The notes under the pieces: generated by a model
The model's database searches: none
Seen by the model: only the letters and a program-made list of their open reading frames with translations
Told to the model about the DNA's origin: nothing
Part shown: in pieces, positions 9,529 through 19,300 of the stretch
Layout of the letters: each line of letters begins with the position of its first letter
Numbering within the stretch: position 1 is the stretch's first letter
Assembly: GCF_001460935.1 (NCBI RefSeq)
Contig: NZ_LN906597.1
Coordinates: forward strand, 916,768 to 980,767
Length of the DNA: 64,000 nucleotides
DNA from: Candidatus Ichthyocystis hellenicum
GTDB taxonomy: Bacteria; Pseudomonadota; Gammaproteobacteria; Burkholderiales; 2013Ark19i
Reading direction: 5' to 3'
Made by a program: the position numbers and the translations under genes

Positions 9529-12500
9529 ATGAATGGTACAAGTATGTGTTTTAAAAATATGGCTGCTACGCCTAAAGGTGACTTTAATGTAGACGATGGA
9601 CGTTATAAGTTAGGGGCTTCTGTGGCTGAAAGCAGTAATATATTGATTAGCAACACATTAGTTGGTTGTTCTTCATTGATACCACCTGTGTCATCAGATG
9701 AAGATGATTTATCTTCTGATGACGGTTATTCTTTATTGATGCCACCTTTATCATCAGATGAAGATGATTTATCTTCTACAAGTTCAGAATTTGATCAATC
9801 TATTGTTAGTCGGTGGGGATCAAATATTCATCCTGATGACGACAAATTTATTTTGCAAATAAGAGAAAGGTATTTGCTTCAAATAAGAGATAATTTTACA
9901 AAGCTATTTTTAGGTATGTTAAAGGATAAGATGGGCTCCACAAATAATAATATAATTAATGATTATTCTTTGTCTATTATTTGCTCCGAGTTTGTGTCAA
10001 TTGCGACGAAATCGGTTAAGCCAATCATGAAAGAACAGTATAAAGAATTATATAAAATTGTATCTAAGCTACGTGTGGTAGATATTTGTGAGCATAATTC
10101 TTATATACATGCTGTTAGAAAAATTAAGGCTGATGAAAAAAGGGATGTTATAAATCGTGTTAAGGTAGTAACGAATAAAGGATTAGATGAGATAATTGAT
10201 TCTCTTGTTGAATTTGCTATTGAGTTTTCTAAAGATAACGATTATAGGGAATGTAAAAATGGTATTGTAAAAATTAAGGGCAATGAAAAAAATAATATTA
10301 CAAATGAGATTAAGGTAAGTTTATCTAGAAGATTATCTGAACTAATCAGTTTACTATGGGGGGTTGAACCAGAAATTCCACCCAAAAGTATTTGTGATGA
10401 TTTTTGTGGGGATGAGGAGTGTGTTAATGGCATTTCATTAAGTGATCTTCGTTGCGAGGATAGGGGGGCTATTAATGCTGTTAGGAGCAAATTCTTGATC
10501 CATGCTAGACATAGATTATATGATAAATTTAATGCCAAGATAAAAGATAGGTGTCAATTTAGTGATCATAATATTATTGGTAATTTAACTTTGCCACGCT
10601 TATCTAGGGAATTAATTTCTATTGAACTAATTTCCATTGCTAGAAAAAATTCCAAAGATATTATCGAAGATGCAGCTAAAAAAATAGAGGTAATTATATC
10701 TAAATCTCGTGTGATGGTTGATTCTAAAAGTGATAGAGAAATTACATATGGGGAAAAATGTGTAATTTTTGAAAAAATTGTGAGGTTTTTGGATAGATCA
10801 TTAAAGGACTTATCTTGCAGGTTGTTTAGAGAAATACTTGATTCTTTAGGATCTGGTCTTTGTTGCGAAGATAAGGTTGCAGTTAATATTGTTAAGGGAA
10901 GATTTTTATCTAGTGTGAAAGATATGTTGCGTGATAAATTTATTGTTATTATGACTGATAAATATAAATTTGGTGACAGTGATTTCACTGGTAAATTGAA
11001 ATGGTCAATTGCATCTAGGGATTTGCTTACAGTAGCTAAAATAGAAATTAAAAACATTACCGAGGATACAATTAAACAGATAGAGGTAATTGTATCTAAA
11101 TCTCGTATGATAGTTGATTCCAAAAGTGATAGAGAGATTACAGATGAAGAAAAATCTTTAGTTTTAGGAAAAATGATTAAACTTTTGGATAGTTCATTAA
11201 TTGATTTGTGTCGTAGGTTATTTGCAGAAGTACTTGATTACTTAGAACTTGATCCTAATGATAGTATGATTAACAGGTGGGGATTAAATATCCATTCTGA
11301 TGATGACAGGTTTTTATTGCAGATAAGGAGAAAGTTTTCATTAACGGTAAAAGATTATCTGAGTGAACTCTTTTCTGGCATGTTGAAAAAAAAATTTGTG
11401 TTTTCGAGCGGAAATGTAATAAGTAATTGTTCGTGGCGTCCTGTTTCTTGTGAGTTGATTTCGATTGCTCTTGAATCGGTTAGGCCAATTATTGAAGAGT
11501 ATTCTAAGGAATTATATGAATCTTTATCTGAAGTGCGAGTGGTAGATATTTATGAATATGACTATGTTTTTGGTGTTGTTAGAAAAGTTACGGATGATCA
11601 AAAAAAAGATCTTGTGGAATGTATAAAAGTATTTGTATATAAAAACTTACATATTATAGTTAAGCTAGTGTGGACGGATGTTGTTAAAATTCCAATGGGA
11701 ATATCGGATAAGTGTCATAAAAAAATAGTACCTGTAATTAATCTTAGTTATAAGGATAGTGCTGCTATTTATAGTGTTAGGAGGAAATTTTCATCTCTTA
11801 CTAGGGATAAGTTACATGATAAATTTATTGTCGCGGCTAAGGACAGGTATAAATTTAGTGACCGTAGTGTCGTTGGTGTTTTTTCTTGGGTAAAGATGTC
11901 TAAAGAATTGCTTCCAATAGCTAAAGAGGCAGTTAAGTATATTATTGAAGATGAAATGATGGAAGTAGAAGAAATTTTATCTAAAGCACGAGTGATGGTG
12001 GATTGTGAGTTTGATAAAGAAATTACAGATGAGGAAAAATCTATTGTTTTGGAAGGAGTTTTGGTAATTATTAATAAATCGTTGAGGTATTTATGCAGTA
12101 GATTGTTTAGGGAATTTGTTATTTCTTTAAAATCAGATTACAGTGATAGTGCTATTTCTATGGCGGATACCAATTTCAGTTCAGTATTTACAGAAAGTAG
12201 AAGTAGAAGTAGAAGTAGAAGTAGAAGTGGAACTGGAACTGGAACTGGAACTGGAACTGGAACTGGAAGTAGAAGAAGAAGGTTAAATGTTTGTAGAATT
12301 AAATTCTCTCGTGAGGATAATATTATTATTTCCCATGCTAAGAAGGTTTTGTACGATGAGATGAAGTCATGCGTGATTGATAAATTTACTAGAATGTTAC
12401 GTGATGGGGATATTGATTTATCGCCTTGGGAAAAGGTATCTAAAAGGATTTTGCCTGTTGCCAAAGAAGAAATTGGGCCAATTATGGAAAGGGGGATTGA

Positions 12501-12684
12501 AAAAATAAAAATTATCTTGTCCGACTCACGAGCTGTGTTTTGTAATGCAGATGGTTCTGCTGTTACTAGAGTACTTACTTTTGAGGAGGCAAGTTTGTCT
12601 TTGGGGAGAATTATTAAGTATTCGCGTGCGCGTATCTTAAACGATTTTAAGAAATTTTGGGATCTGCTGCGGGAAAGAAAATAG
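9529..12684 (+). CDS. Array gene 3: B-C-C-B-C-D paralogue with Ser-Arg/Gly-Thr repeat
   Basis: About 1,051 aa from ATG 9529. An in-frame GTG at 9502 would add nine residues, but 9529 lies about 33 bp after a weak copy of the family's upstream element, like its neighbours. The acidic leader contains a duplicated PP.SSDEDDLSS segment. Modules: B1 from residue 95 (NIHPDDD), C1 from 304, C2 from 444, B2 from 583 (WGLNIHSDDD), C3 from 738, then a Ser-Arg/Gly-Thr dipeptide tract at 890-914, and D from about 922 to the end. C1 and C2 are near neighbours in sequence (both have VDSKSDREIT), so that duplication is recent. There is no N, A or CTD. In B1 the usual closing Trp segment is replaced by a partly repeated stretch (KIKADEKRD, then KIKGNEKNN). 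Function is unknown. Confidence 0.85.
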   Translation: MNGTSMCFKNMAATPKGDFNVDDGRYKLGASVAESSNILISNTLVGCSSLIPPVSSDEDDLSSDDGYSLLMPPLSSDEDDLSSTSSEFDQSIVSRWGSNIHPDDDKFILQIRERYLLQIRDNFTKLFLGMLKDKMGSTNNNIINDYSLSIICSEFVSIATKSVKPIMKEQYKELYKIVSKLRVVDICEHNSYIHAVRKIKADEKRDVINRVKVVTNKGLDEIIDSLVEFAIEFSKDNDYRECKNGIVKIKGNEKNNITNEIKVSLSRRLSELISLLWGVEPEIPPKSICDDFCGDEECVNGISLSDLRCEDRGAINAVRSKFLIHARHRLYDKFNAKIKDRCQFSDHNIIGNLTLPRLSRELISIELISIARKNSKDIIEDAAKKIEVIISKSRVMVDSKSDREITYGEKCVIFEKIVRFLDRSLKDLSCRLFREILDSLGSGLCCEDKVAVNIVKGRFLSSVKDMLRDKFIVIMTDKYKFGDSDFTGKLKWSIASRDLLTVAKIEIKNITEDTIKQIEVIVSKSRMIVDSKSDREITDEEKSLVLGKMIKLLDSSLIDLCRRLFAEVLDYLELDPNDSMINRWGLNIHSDDDRFLLQIRRKFSLTVKDYLSELFSGMLKKKFVFSSGNVISNCSWRPVSCELISIALESVRPIIEEYSKELYESLSEVRVVDIYEYDYVFGVVRKVTDDQKKDLVECIKVFVYKNLHIIVKLVWTDVVKIPMGISDKCHKKIVPVINLSYKDSAAIYSVRRKFSSLTRDKLHDKFIVAAKDRYKFSDRSVVGVFSWVKMSKELLPIAKEAVKYIIEDEMMEVEEILSKARVMVDCEFDKEITDEEKSIVLEGVLVIINKSLRYLCSRLFREFVISLKSDYSDSAISMADTNFSSVFTESRSRSRSRSRSGTGTGTGTGTGTGSRRRRLNVCRIKFSREDNIIISHAKKVLYDEMKSCVIDKFTRMLRDGDIDLSPWEKVSKRILPVAKEEIGPIMERGIEKIKIILSDSRAVFCNADGSAVTRVLTFEEASLSLGRIIKYSRARILNDFKKFWDLLRERK
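9671..9777 (+). repeat. 60-bp-period in-frame duplication in the gene 3 leader
   Basis: Two copies of a 47-base block (9671-9717 and 9731-9777), spaced 60 bp apart, encode SLIPPVSSDEDDLSS and SLLMPPLSSDEDDLSS. The duplication lengthens the acidic leader in frame. Confidence 0.85.
12196..12270 (+). repeat. Hexanucleotide microsatellites encoding (Ser-Arg)n and (Gly-Thr)n
   Basis: AGTAGA repeated five times plus AGT (12196-12228) is followed at once by GGAACT repeated six times (12229-12264) and GGAAGT, then four Arg codons (12271-12282). All units are 6 bp and in frame. They encode a Ser-Arg tract, a Gly-Thr tract and an Arg cluster between modules C and D of array gene 3. Confidence 0.95.
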
Positions 12685-13150
12685 TTTTCCTATAACATCA
12701 TGTACAGTATTCTACTGGAAGCTGCTATAGCAAATATTAAGATAATATCTGAGTGAAGCACTGAGGAAGATTTAGATTGAAATGATTAAGTTAGTTTTTT
12801 AGTAATTTTTGTATTAGTCTTGGTTTAAAAACCTTATATTTTCTATGTTGATTATGGTAATTTTTTAATTTCACATAGGTTGATCCTATGTTTGTTTGGT
12901 TGGTTGCTTTATGTGTTATATCAACGCTACTCTTGAAGGATAAAGTAGGCTGCTGGGGATGGTTACATCTAAACCTCATATTATTGTTAGTAGGGGGGAT
13001 AATATATTAATAGATAAATGTCATTCTAAAGGGTGAAGGTTGAGTCTTCCTAATGAGAGTATTTTTAAAGTAGTAGGGAGAAGATTTTTATTTAAAAGAT
13101 AATGTGGGTTATGTTGGTTTTTGTGGAGAGAAGATTGCAAAGTCAGTATT
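12685..13150. other. Intergenic region, no recognisable gene
   Basis: This is AT-rich sequence, markedly G-rich and C-poor on the + strand like the rest of the window. I see no supported gene. A short minus-strand open frame at 12791-12979 has no family resemblance. Confidence 0.35.
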
Positions 13151-13245
13151 ATGGATAGTATTTATGGTGTTAGGTAGAAAGTTTGGTAGCTTGATAAAAA
13201 TAATAGCAAATTTAATGAGGTTTATTTTATAAAAAATTATATATA
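13151..13245 (+). pseudogene. Short decayed module fragment
   Basis: Reading from 13151 gives MDSIYGVR-stop-KVW-stop-LDKNN and then SKFNEVYFIKNYI. This follows the pattern D-A-I-..-VRRKFSS-..-KF-EMI of C or D modules, with two stop codons. It is a single short match in a gap of nearly 1 kb, so confidence is moderate. Confidence 0.45.
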
Positions 13246-13669
13246 ATTATTAATATGTTTTTATAAAATTTTAGTTTGGTGCTGTATGTCTTATTCATGA
13301 ATTACTTATTTGTCTAGTTAGTGATAGAAATATGTTATTAATCAAAAAATAATTTGATGTTACCCTATAAAAGTAATGAGTAAGGAAAAGTTATTAATTT
13401 AATTAAATTAAGTGTATTGAGATTTATATTTTTTTCCTATTTTAGTTGAATCACCATGTTGTAGTATAGGTTTGTATTGTTGATAGTAAGTATAGTTTTA
13501 TCAATAATGTTATTGATAATTAATTATGTAATTATGATTTATTGTCTTATATAATAATAAAAAATTTTCTATATTATTAATCAAACAAATTACATAAAAA
13601 AAGAAAAATATAATAGTATTAACAATCATGACAGTAGTATACGTATAGTTGTTGCTGTGATTTTTTAAC
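13246..13669. other. Intergenic region upstream of array gene 4
   Basis: Very AT-rich sequence. TAATAGTATTAACAATCAT at 13612-13630 may be a diverged copy of the upstream element, about 40 bp before the start. Nothing else is recognisable. Confidence 0.35.
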
Positions 13670-15307
13670 ATGGGCGGTTATTGTATGTTTGTAAAGCGTT
13701 GTTATTATGTTATTTATGAAAATGATTCCGGTGTAGGGAATAAAAGTAACCCAGAGTCTGTTGTCGTTGAAGGTAGTGATTTACTAATCATTTCCCCTTC
13801 TATATCACAACTTCAGTTAGGGGTAGAAGAAAATTACTATCATAGTTATTCTAGTGCTAGTGAAAATTTAGATTCTTCTTTGCTGAATTTGGAGTCGCAC
13901 AATCTCATTGTTGATAGATGGGGTATTAATATTAATTCTGATGATGATAAACTTATTTCACGAATAAGAAGGAAGTTTTCACTGAAGATTAAAAAATGCC
14001 TTACCAAGCTTTTTCTTAAAATTTTGAATGATAAATCTATAATTGTGAATTCTAGTATGGAAAGCACTTGTTCTTGGTATCTCGTATCTCACGAAATCCT
14101 TCCGATTGCTATTAAATCCGTTGAGAAAATTATGAAAGATCAATATGAAGAAATTGATAAAGCTTTATCAATGGTGCGTGTAGTTGATATTTATGAGTAT
14201 GGTGTTTCTTCTTTGCATATGGTTAGAGTAATTACTAACGATGAAAAAAATGATCTTATGGAACGTGCCAAAGTGTCTATTAATAAAAGATTACATGGCA
14301 TTATTAATTTTACATGGAGGCGTTTGGCTAAATTTCCAAAAAGAAGAATTGACAGAAAATATAGAAATGGTATTTCTGGAATTAATCTTTCTTGTAAGGA
14401 TAAAAAATATATTTGTAGTATCAGGAGGAAGTTTTCATCCCGTATTAGATCTAGATTGTGTGATAAATTTAATGCCATGATAAGTGATAAGCACCAATTT
14501 AGTGATGGTAGTATTATCGGTGTATTTACCTGGTCTAAGGTTTCTAAAGAATTGTTTCCTATTGCTAAAGTGGAAGTTAAGGATATTCTTGAAGATGAAA
14601 TCAAAGAATTATATTCTGTTATATCTAGGGCACGTATCGTAGTTAATTCTGAAACTGATAGATTTATTTCTGATGATGAAAAATTCACCGTTTTAACTGA
14701 CCTTAAAAGAATTGTGGATAGATCATTAATGTGCTTATGTAGCAAATCCTTTGGTGAGGTTCTTTCTTCTTTGGGTGGGAATTTTAGCGATAGTGTGGCT
14801 TCTGTGGTAAGTGACGATGTTGGTGCGGTGTATGGTGGTGTTAAGGGTGGTGATTTTAGAATAAATTTTTATTTTGAAGATGATGTTAGTATTTTTCGTG
14901 TTAAGAAGAAATTTTATGCTGAAATTAAAAGGTGTATCATTAATAAATTTACTGAAATTGTATGTGAAGGAAGAGTTGATTTGCTGCCTTGGGTGAAGGT
15001 ATCGACTAAGTTATTACCTATCATCAAAAAAGAAATTTATCCAATTATGGAGAGGAAACGTGTGGAAATAGGTAGTATTTTATCTAAATCAAGGGCATCG
15101 TTTTGTAAGCTTGGGGGCGATAGCATAATTAGACGTCTTACTTATAAAGAGAGGTGTATGTCTTTGAGTGATATTATGAGAAAATCTTATAGGTATCTGT
15201 TAAGTAATTTTGGTCGATTGTGGAGTACGGTTATAGATAGTAAAAAATATTCTGATGAGTCTGGTGTTTGTAATTTTATCGAATGTATAAGTGATGAAGA
15301 TGAGTAA
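13670..15307 (+). CDS. Array gene 4: minimal B-C-D paralogue
   Basis: 545 aa, the shortest member. A leader of about 80 residues is followed by B from 82 (WGININSDDDK), C from 238 (NLSCKDK) and D from 397 (YFEDDVSIF). It stops after an acidic end (CISDEDE) and lacks N, A and CTD. ATG 13670 is the first start; ATG 13685 is possible and would give MFVKRCYYV, resembling some other leaders. Its B and C modules resemble those of the preceding gene (both have VVDIYEY after B), suggesting descent from a shared copy. The gap downstream contains decayed module and CTD fragments, so the gene may be a shortened former full-length member or simply a short form. Function is unknown. Confidence 0.85.
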   Translation: MGGYCMFVKRCYYVIYENDSGVGNKSNPESVVVEGSDLLIISPSISQLQLGVEENYYHSYSSASENLDSSLLNLESHNLIVDRWGININSDDDKLISRIRRKFSLKIKKCLTKLFLKILNDKSIIVNSSMESTCSWYLVSHEILPIAIKSVEKIMKDQYEEIDKALSMVRVVDIYEYGVSSLHMVRVITNDEKNDLMERAKVSINKRLHGIINFTWRRLAKFPKRRIDRKYRNGISGINLSCKDKKYICSIRRKFSSRIRSRLCDKFNAMISDKHQFSDGSIIGVFTWSKVSKELFPIAKVEVKDILEDEIKELYSVISRARIVVNSETDRFISDDEKFTVLTDLKRIVDRSLMCLCSKSFGEVLSSLGGNFSDSVASVVSDDVGAVYGGVKGGDFRINFYFEDDVSIFRVKKKFYAEIKRCIINKFTEIVCEGRVDLLPWVKVSTKLLPIIKKEIYPIMERKRVEIGSILSKSRASFCKLGGDSIIRRLTYKERCMSLSDIMRKSYRYLLSNFGRLWSTVIDSKKYSDESGVCNFIECISDEDE

Positions 15308-15489
15308 GAGTAAGAAATTTATGTTGGATAATAGTTTATTTAAATTATGAATTTTTATTATAAGATGTTTGTGTATATTGGGGTGTTTTGATAGTTGATT
15401 TTATGTTTTTTAGGGTTATAGTTTTTGTATGGAAATGATTGCCGTAAGGTAGATTTGAGGTAAATATAGTGTAACTTAAAATTTGTACC
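15308..15489. other. Spacer after array gene 4
   Basis: No recognisable gene or structured element. It leads into decayed family fragments. Confidence 0.3.
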
Positions 15490-16000
15490 CTATTTTGAGG
15501 ATGATGAAGAATGTTTATTGGTCGTCTCATTATAGAAAAATAAAAATATTGTGGGTGTATTACATGGCTTCAATTGGTATATCGTAGTGTTACTAACTAT
15601 TGTCTTCATATTAGTAATAGATTTTTCGCATCTTGATCTGAGAAAAATTACGTTAATAAATTTGCAATCGTAAAGTTTATGTTTACAATTCATAATAAAA
15701 TTTTAATGCTATTAACTATAATGGAATTATATAAAAAATTTCTTCTGCATCAGTGGATAATACAATTTAATATGGGAAGAGATTATACATAAATTTATTA
15801 TTTTTAAATCACTAGTAATCCTTTATTAGATTTGATATTAATATCACAACTATGGAAATACATGAGCATGTGATTTATAGTTTGCTTATGGCATCTTTGA
15901 CTTAGTAATTTTTAATATCCTAGTATCTGGTAGTTATTATGGTAATGTGTTGCCGGAGCTTGATAATATGAATCAAAGTTTCTAGGAAATTTTATTGCAA
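15490..16000 (+). pseudogene. Decayed paralogue fragments (module plus CTD start)
   Basis: Three family matches occur in the expected order. YFEDDEECLLVV at 15491-15532 resembles the acidic start of D (YFEDDVSIF in the gene just upstream). GFNWYIVVLLTIV near 15564 resembles the F.W..V..KLFPI part of a module. At about 15958-15996 the DNA GAGCTTGATAATAT continues with a few substitutions along the SELDNIRLEFIGN codons of the CTD. Stops and frame changes separate them. Confidence 0.55.
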
Positions 16001-16280
16001 ATTAAGTTTTTGTACTATTAATTTTTGATGGGTAGTTTTTATTTTATTGGGAGTATGGATATAATTGACCGTTATGTGTGTGGTTTATTTTTTGAAATGA
16101 TAGATGTATCTTATTGGCATATATTTTTTAACCTATCATATTAAATGTTGATGGTGCTTCTGATCGTAATATTGTTTTGTTATTTAAGTTTACTGATATC
16201 ATACGTATTGATAGTATAGAAATTTTTAATTTTGTAAATAATTATCATCATATGTGACAATTCATAGAAGTAAGATATTA
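16001..16280. other. Spacer upstream of array gene 5
   Basis: AT-rich sequence. TTTAAGTTTACTGATATCAT near 16183 faintly recalls the FK.FMD.I codons of the CTD end and could continue the decayed paralogue to its left. No intact gene. Confidence 0.3.
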
Positions 16281-16310
16281 CTACCTTTCTCCTATGATGA
16301 TATTGCCTTT
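16281..16310 (+). promoter_or_regulatory. Shared upstream element of array gene 5
   Basis: CTACCTTTCT, then ATGATGATATTGCC, aligns with the element before the gene at 23943 (CTTTACTTTTCT, then ATTATCATTGCC). Both continue into a TT-TGAAT leader. It ends 19 bp before the ATG. Its promoter role is inferred from conservation alone. Confidence 0.45.
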
Positions 16311-16329
16311 GTGAATTCATGGTATAAGT

Positions 16330-19300
16330 ATGGATACTATATTTGTTTGTGGGAATCAGTATTGTTTTGATCAAGGTGCTTGTAATTCACACTCTGACAA
16401 AGATGATGAGGATAAGAGGTGTTGCGATGATAAATATAAGGTAGATACAGATTATTCTGAACGTAATAGTTTATTGTGTTCTTCTTCAGATGTTTCTGTA
16501 AAGATAAGTCATTATTTGCCTAAATTTGAACCAAATAAATCTATAATGGATATATGGGGTGTAAATCTTCATCCCGATGATAATAAGGCTATTTTATTTA
16601 TAAGAAGGAAGTTTTCAATAGAAATTAGAGATTATCTTCGTAAACTATTTTGGGATATGCTGAATGATAATACTGTACTTTCAAGTGGTAAGATGCTGCG
16701 CAAATATTCTTGGTCTCTTGTTTCTAGTGAATTATTCCCAATTGCCATGGGATCAATTAAATTAATTCTGGATGAACAATATAAGAAGTTGGATTTAATT
16801 TTATCTAATGCATCTATACTAGATTTTGATGGAAATAATGATTCATCTTTTATTACCAGAAAAATTAAAGATGATGAAAAAAATATCCTTATGGTGCGTG
16901 CTAAGTCATTTATCTCCAGACGACTTATTAGTATAGTTAGATTGTCATGGTTAGATGTAGCTAAAACTTCAATAGGATACGATTGTGGAGCAACGTCTAA
17001 AGCTGAAAAAGTAGATTTATGCATCAATTTGGGGGTTAATGTTCGTTGCAGTGATGTTGTTGATATTTTAAATGTAAGTAATAAATTTTCTTGTAATATT
17101 AAGTCTAAGATCCATGATAAATTTAGTGATATTATTCGTAATAAAAACAAATTTGATGACGGTACTGCTATTGGTAAGTTTAATTGGTTCAGGGTATATA
17201 GAAAATTATTTCCAATTGCTCAGGAGGAAGTTAGGTGCATTCTAGAAGATGAAAATAAAGAATTAGAGAAAACTATATCTAGGGCACGAGTAGTTGTTAA
17301 TTCTACAGTTGATAGAGAAATTACAGGTGAGGAAAAATCTATTATTGTTATAAATATAATGAGGTTTGTTCACTCAACGTTAAAAAGATTATGCAAGATA
17401 GTTTGGGACGATATAATTAATTCTTTAAAATGTGATTCTAACTGTTCTGAGTGCAATGTAAAATCTTCTGATTATAAAGAAAATTCTATTGTTGACGTTT
17501 TTTCTTCTGCTGCTGAAGTTGAAGATTTATCAAAGGTTAAAGTATGTGATAACAGCGATAATTTAAAAGTTAATATTTGTTATGATGATGATCTTGCTAT
17601 CTATAGAGTCAGGAAAGATATCTCGTTTGAAATAAATAGATGTATCTGTAATAAATTTATTAATTTTATAAAGAATAATAATAAATCCAGTGATAATATT
17701 ATTTTCTCTTCATGTTCTTGGAAAGATGTATCTAAAAGCATGTTGCCTATTGCTAGAAAGGAAATTAATTGTGTCATAGAAAAGGAGTCTGTAAAAATAA
17801 ATGAGATTTTATTAAAATCGCGTGTAGATATTTGTCCATATGATATTTCTATTGCAACTAAAATGACGAGAGAAATTACCCTTGCTGAGATATCTACTGT
17901 AATGAAAAGTATTATAAATTCTATATCTAAGCAGGTATTACATAATTTGGGTCGAGTATGGAATAGGGTTGTTAAATCATTAGGAGATGGATGCTACGTA
18001 TCATCTAACGTTAATACTACATCAGAAGAATTTAAATCAGAGGAAGGTTGTGTGCAATCCTTTGGGTTGTTAGATCTTAAGGAATCTCATAAGGAAGCTC
18101 TTGATAATATTAGAATAGAATTTATTGGAAATATAGATGAAATTATAGAAAAAGTTGTTTGTTCGCTATCGTTAAAAATTTATACTCCGTCCGATATAGA
18201 CAGTATAATTTTAGATGTATCTAAACTAAGTGATAATTTGTTTAAGGAAGAAGGGTTTTTTAGCAGAGTTGAGTCCTTATTGGTAAATGCAGAAATATTT
18301 GAATCTCCCGGGAAATATAGGTCTGTTACGGATAAAGAGAGACATGATATTTTTAAATCATTTATGGATAATATTAATAGCGATATAGATTATCTTGTAA
18401 GGAAACGTACAGGTTGTGTGGATTTAGTTGTTCGTAGGGAAATATTTAATTCTGCTACAGTGGTTAGAGATAGGGGGAGTTACATAATTGATATGTGGGG
18501 ATTAAATATCCATCCTAATGATAATAAACTTATTTTGGCTACAAGAAAAAAGTTTTCGATAAAGATAAGAGATAATATTCATAGGTTATTTTATGGTATG
18601 TTAAATGACAAATTTGTACTTCCAAATGGTAAGGTGATTAGTAAGTGTCCTTGGAGTCTGGTGGCCAATGAGTTATTTCCTATTGCCATGGAGTCAGTAA
18701 GAATGATTATGGAGGAACAATACAAGGAATTAGATAAAATTTTATCTAAAGTGCGTATTGTAGATAATAGTGGTAATAATTTTTCTAATTATGATGCTAG
18801 AGATGTTACGAGCTATGAAAAAGATAATCTTATGGCGCGTGCTAAGTCTTTTATACATAGAAGATTGGTTAATTCTATTAGGTTGTCATGGATAGATGTG
18901 TCTAAAACTCACAAACCTTACTATCATAAAGAAATGTCTGAATGCATTTATAAGGGGGAAGATAAAGACGGCAGTTTTGTGTTTAAGCTTCGCTGCGATG
19001 ATGCTCTTAACATTATGTATTTAAGGCGTAAATTTTCATCAAAAATTAGATCCGCTATCTATGAAAAATTTACAGAAATTATAAATCATAAGCGTGATTT
19101 TATTAATGGTTCTGATATTGGTAGATTTGATTGGCACGTAGTGTCTAAAGAATTATTTCCAATTGCTAAAGAGGAGATTAAATATATTTTTGAAGATGAA
19201 GTTATAGCGCTGAAGGAGATTATATCTGAATCGCGTGTATTAGTTGATTCTGGAGTTGATAGGGAACTTACTAGTTATGAAAAATCTATTGTTCTAAAAA

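Noticed and set aside
12196-12282. Direct repeats as a CRISPR array
   Set aside because: The 6-bp in-frame units have no spacers. The module repeats elsewhere are hundreds of bases long and coding.
14241-14480. A 79-codon + strand frame inside array gene 4 (and similar ones at 32406, 38484, 55042 and 59709)
   Set aside because: It overlaps a conserved module in another frame and has no independent start signal or family support.
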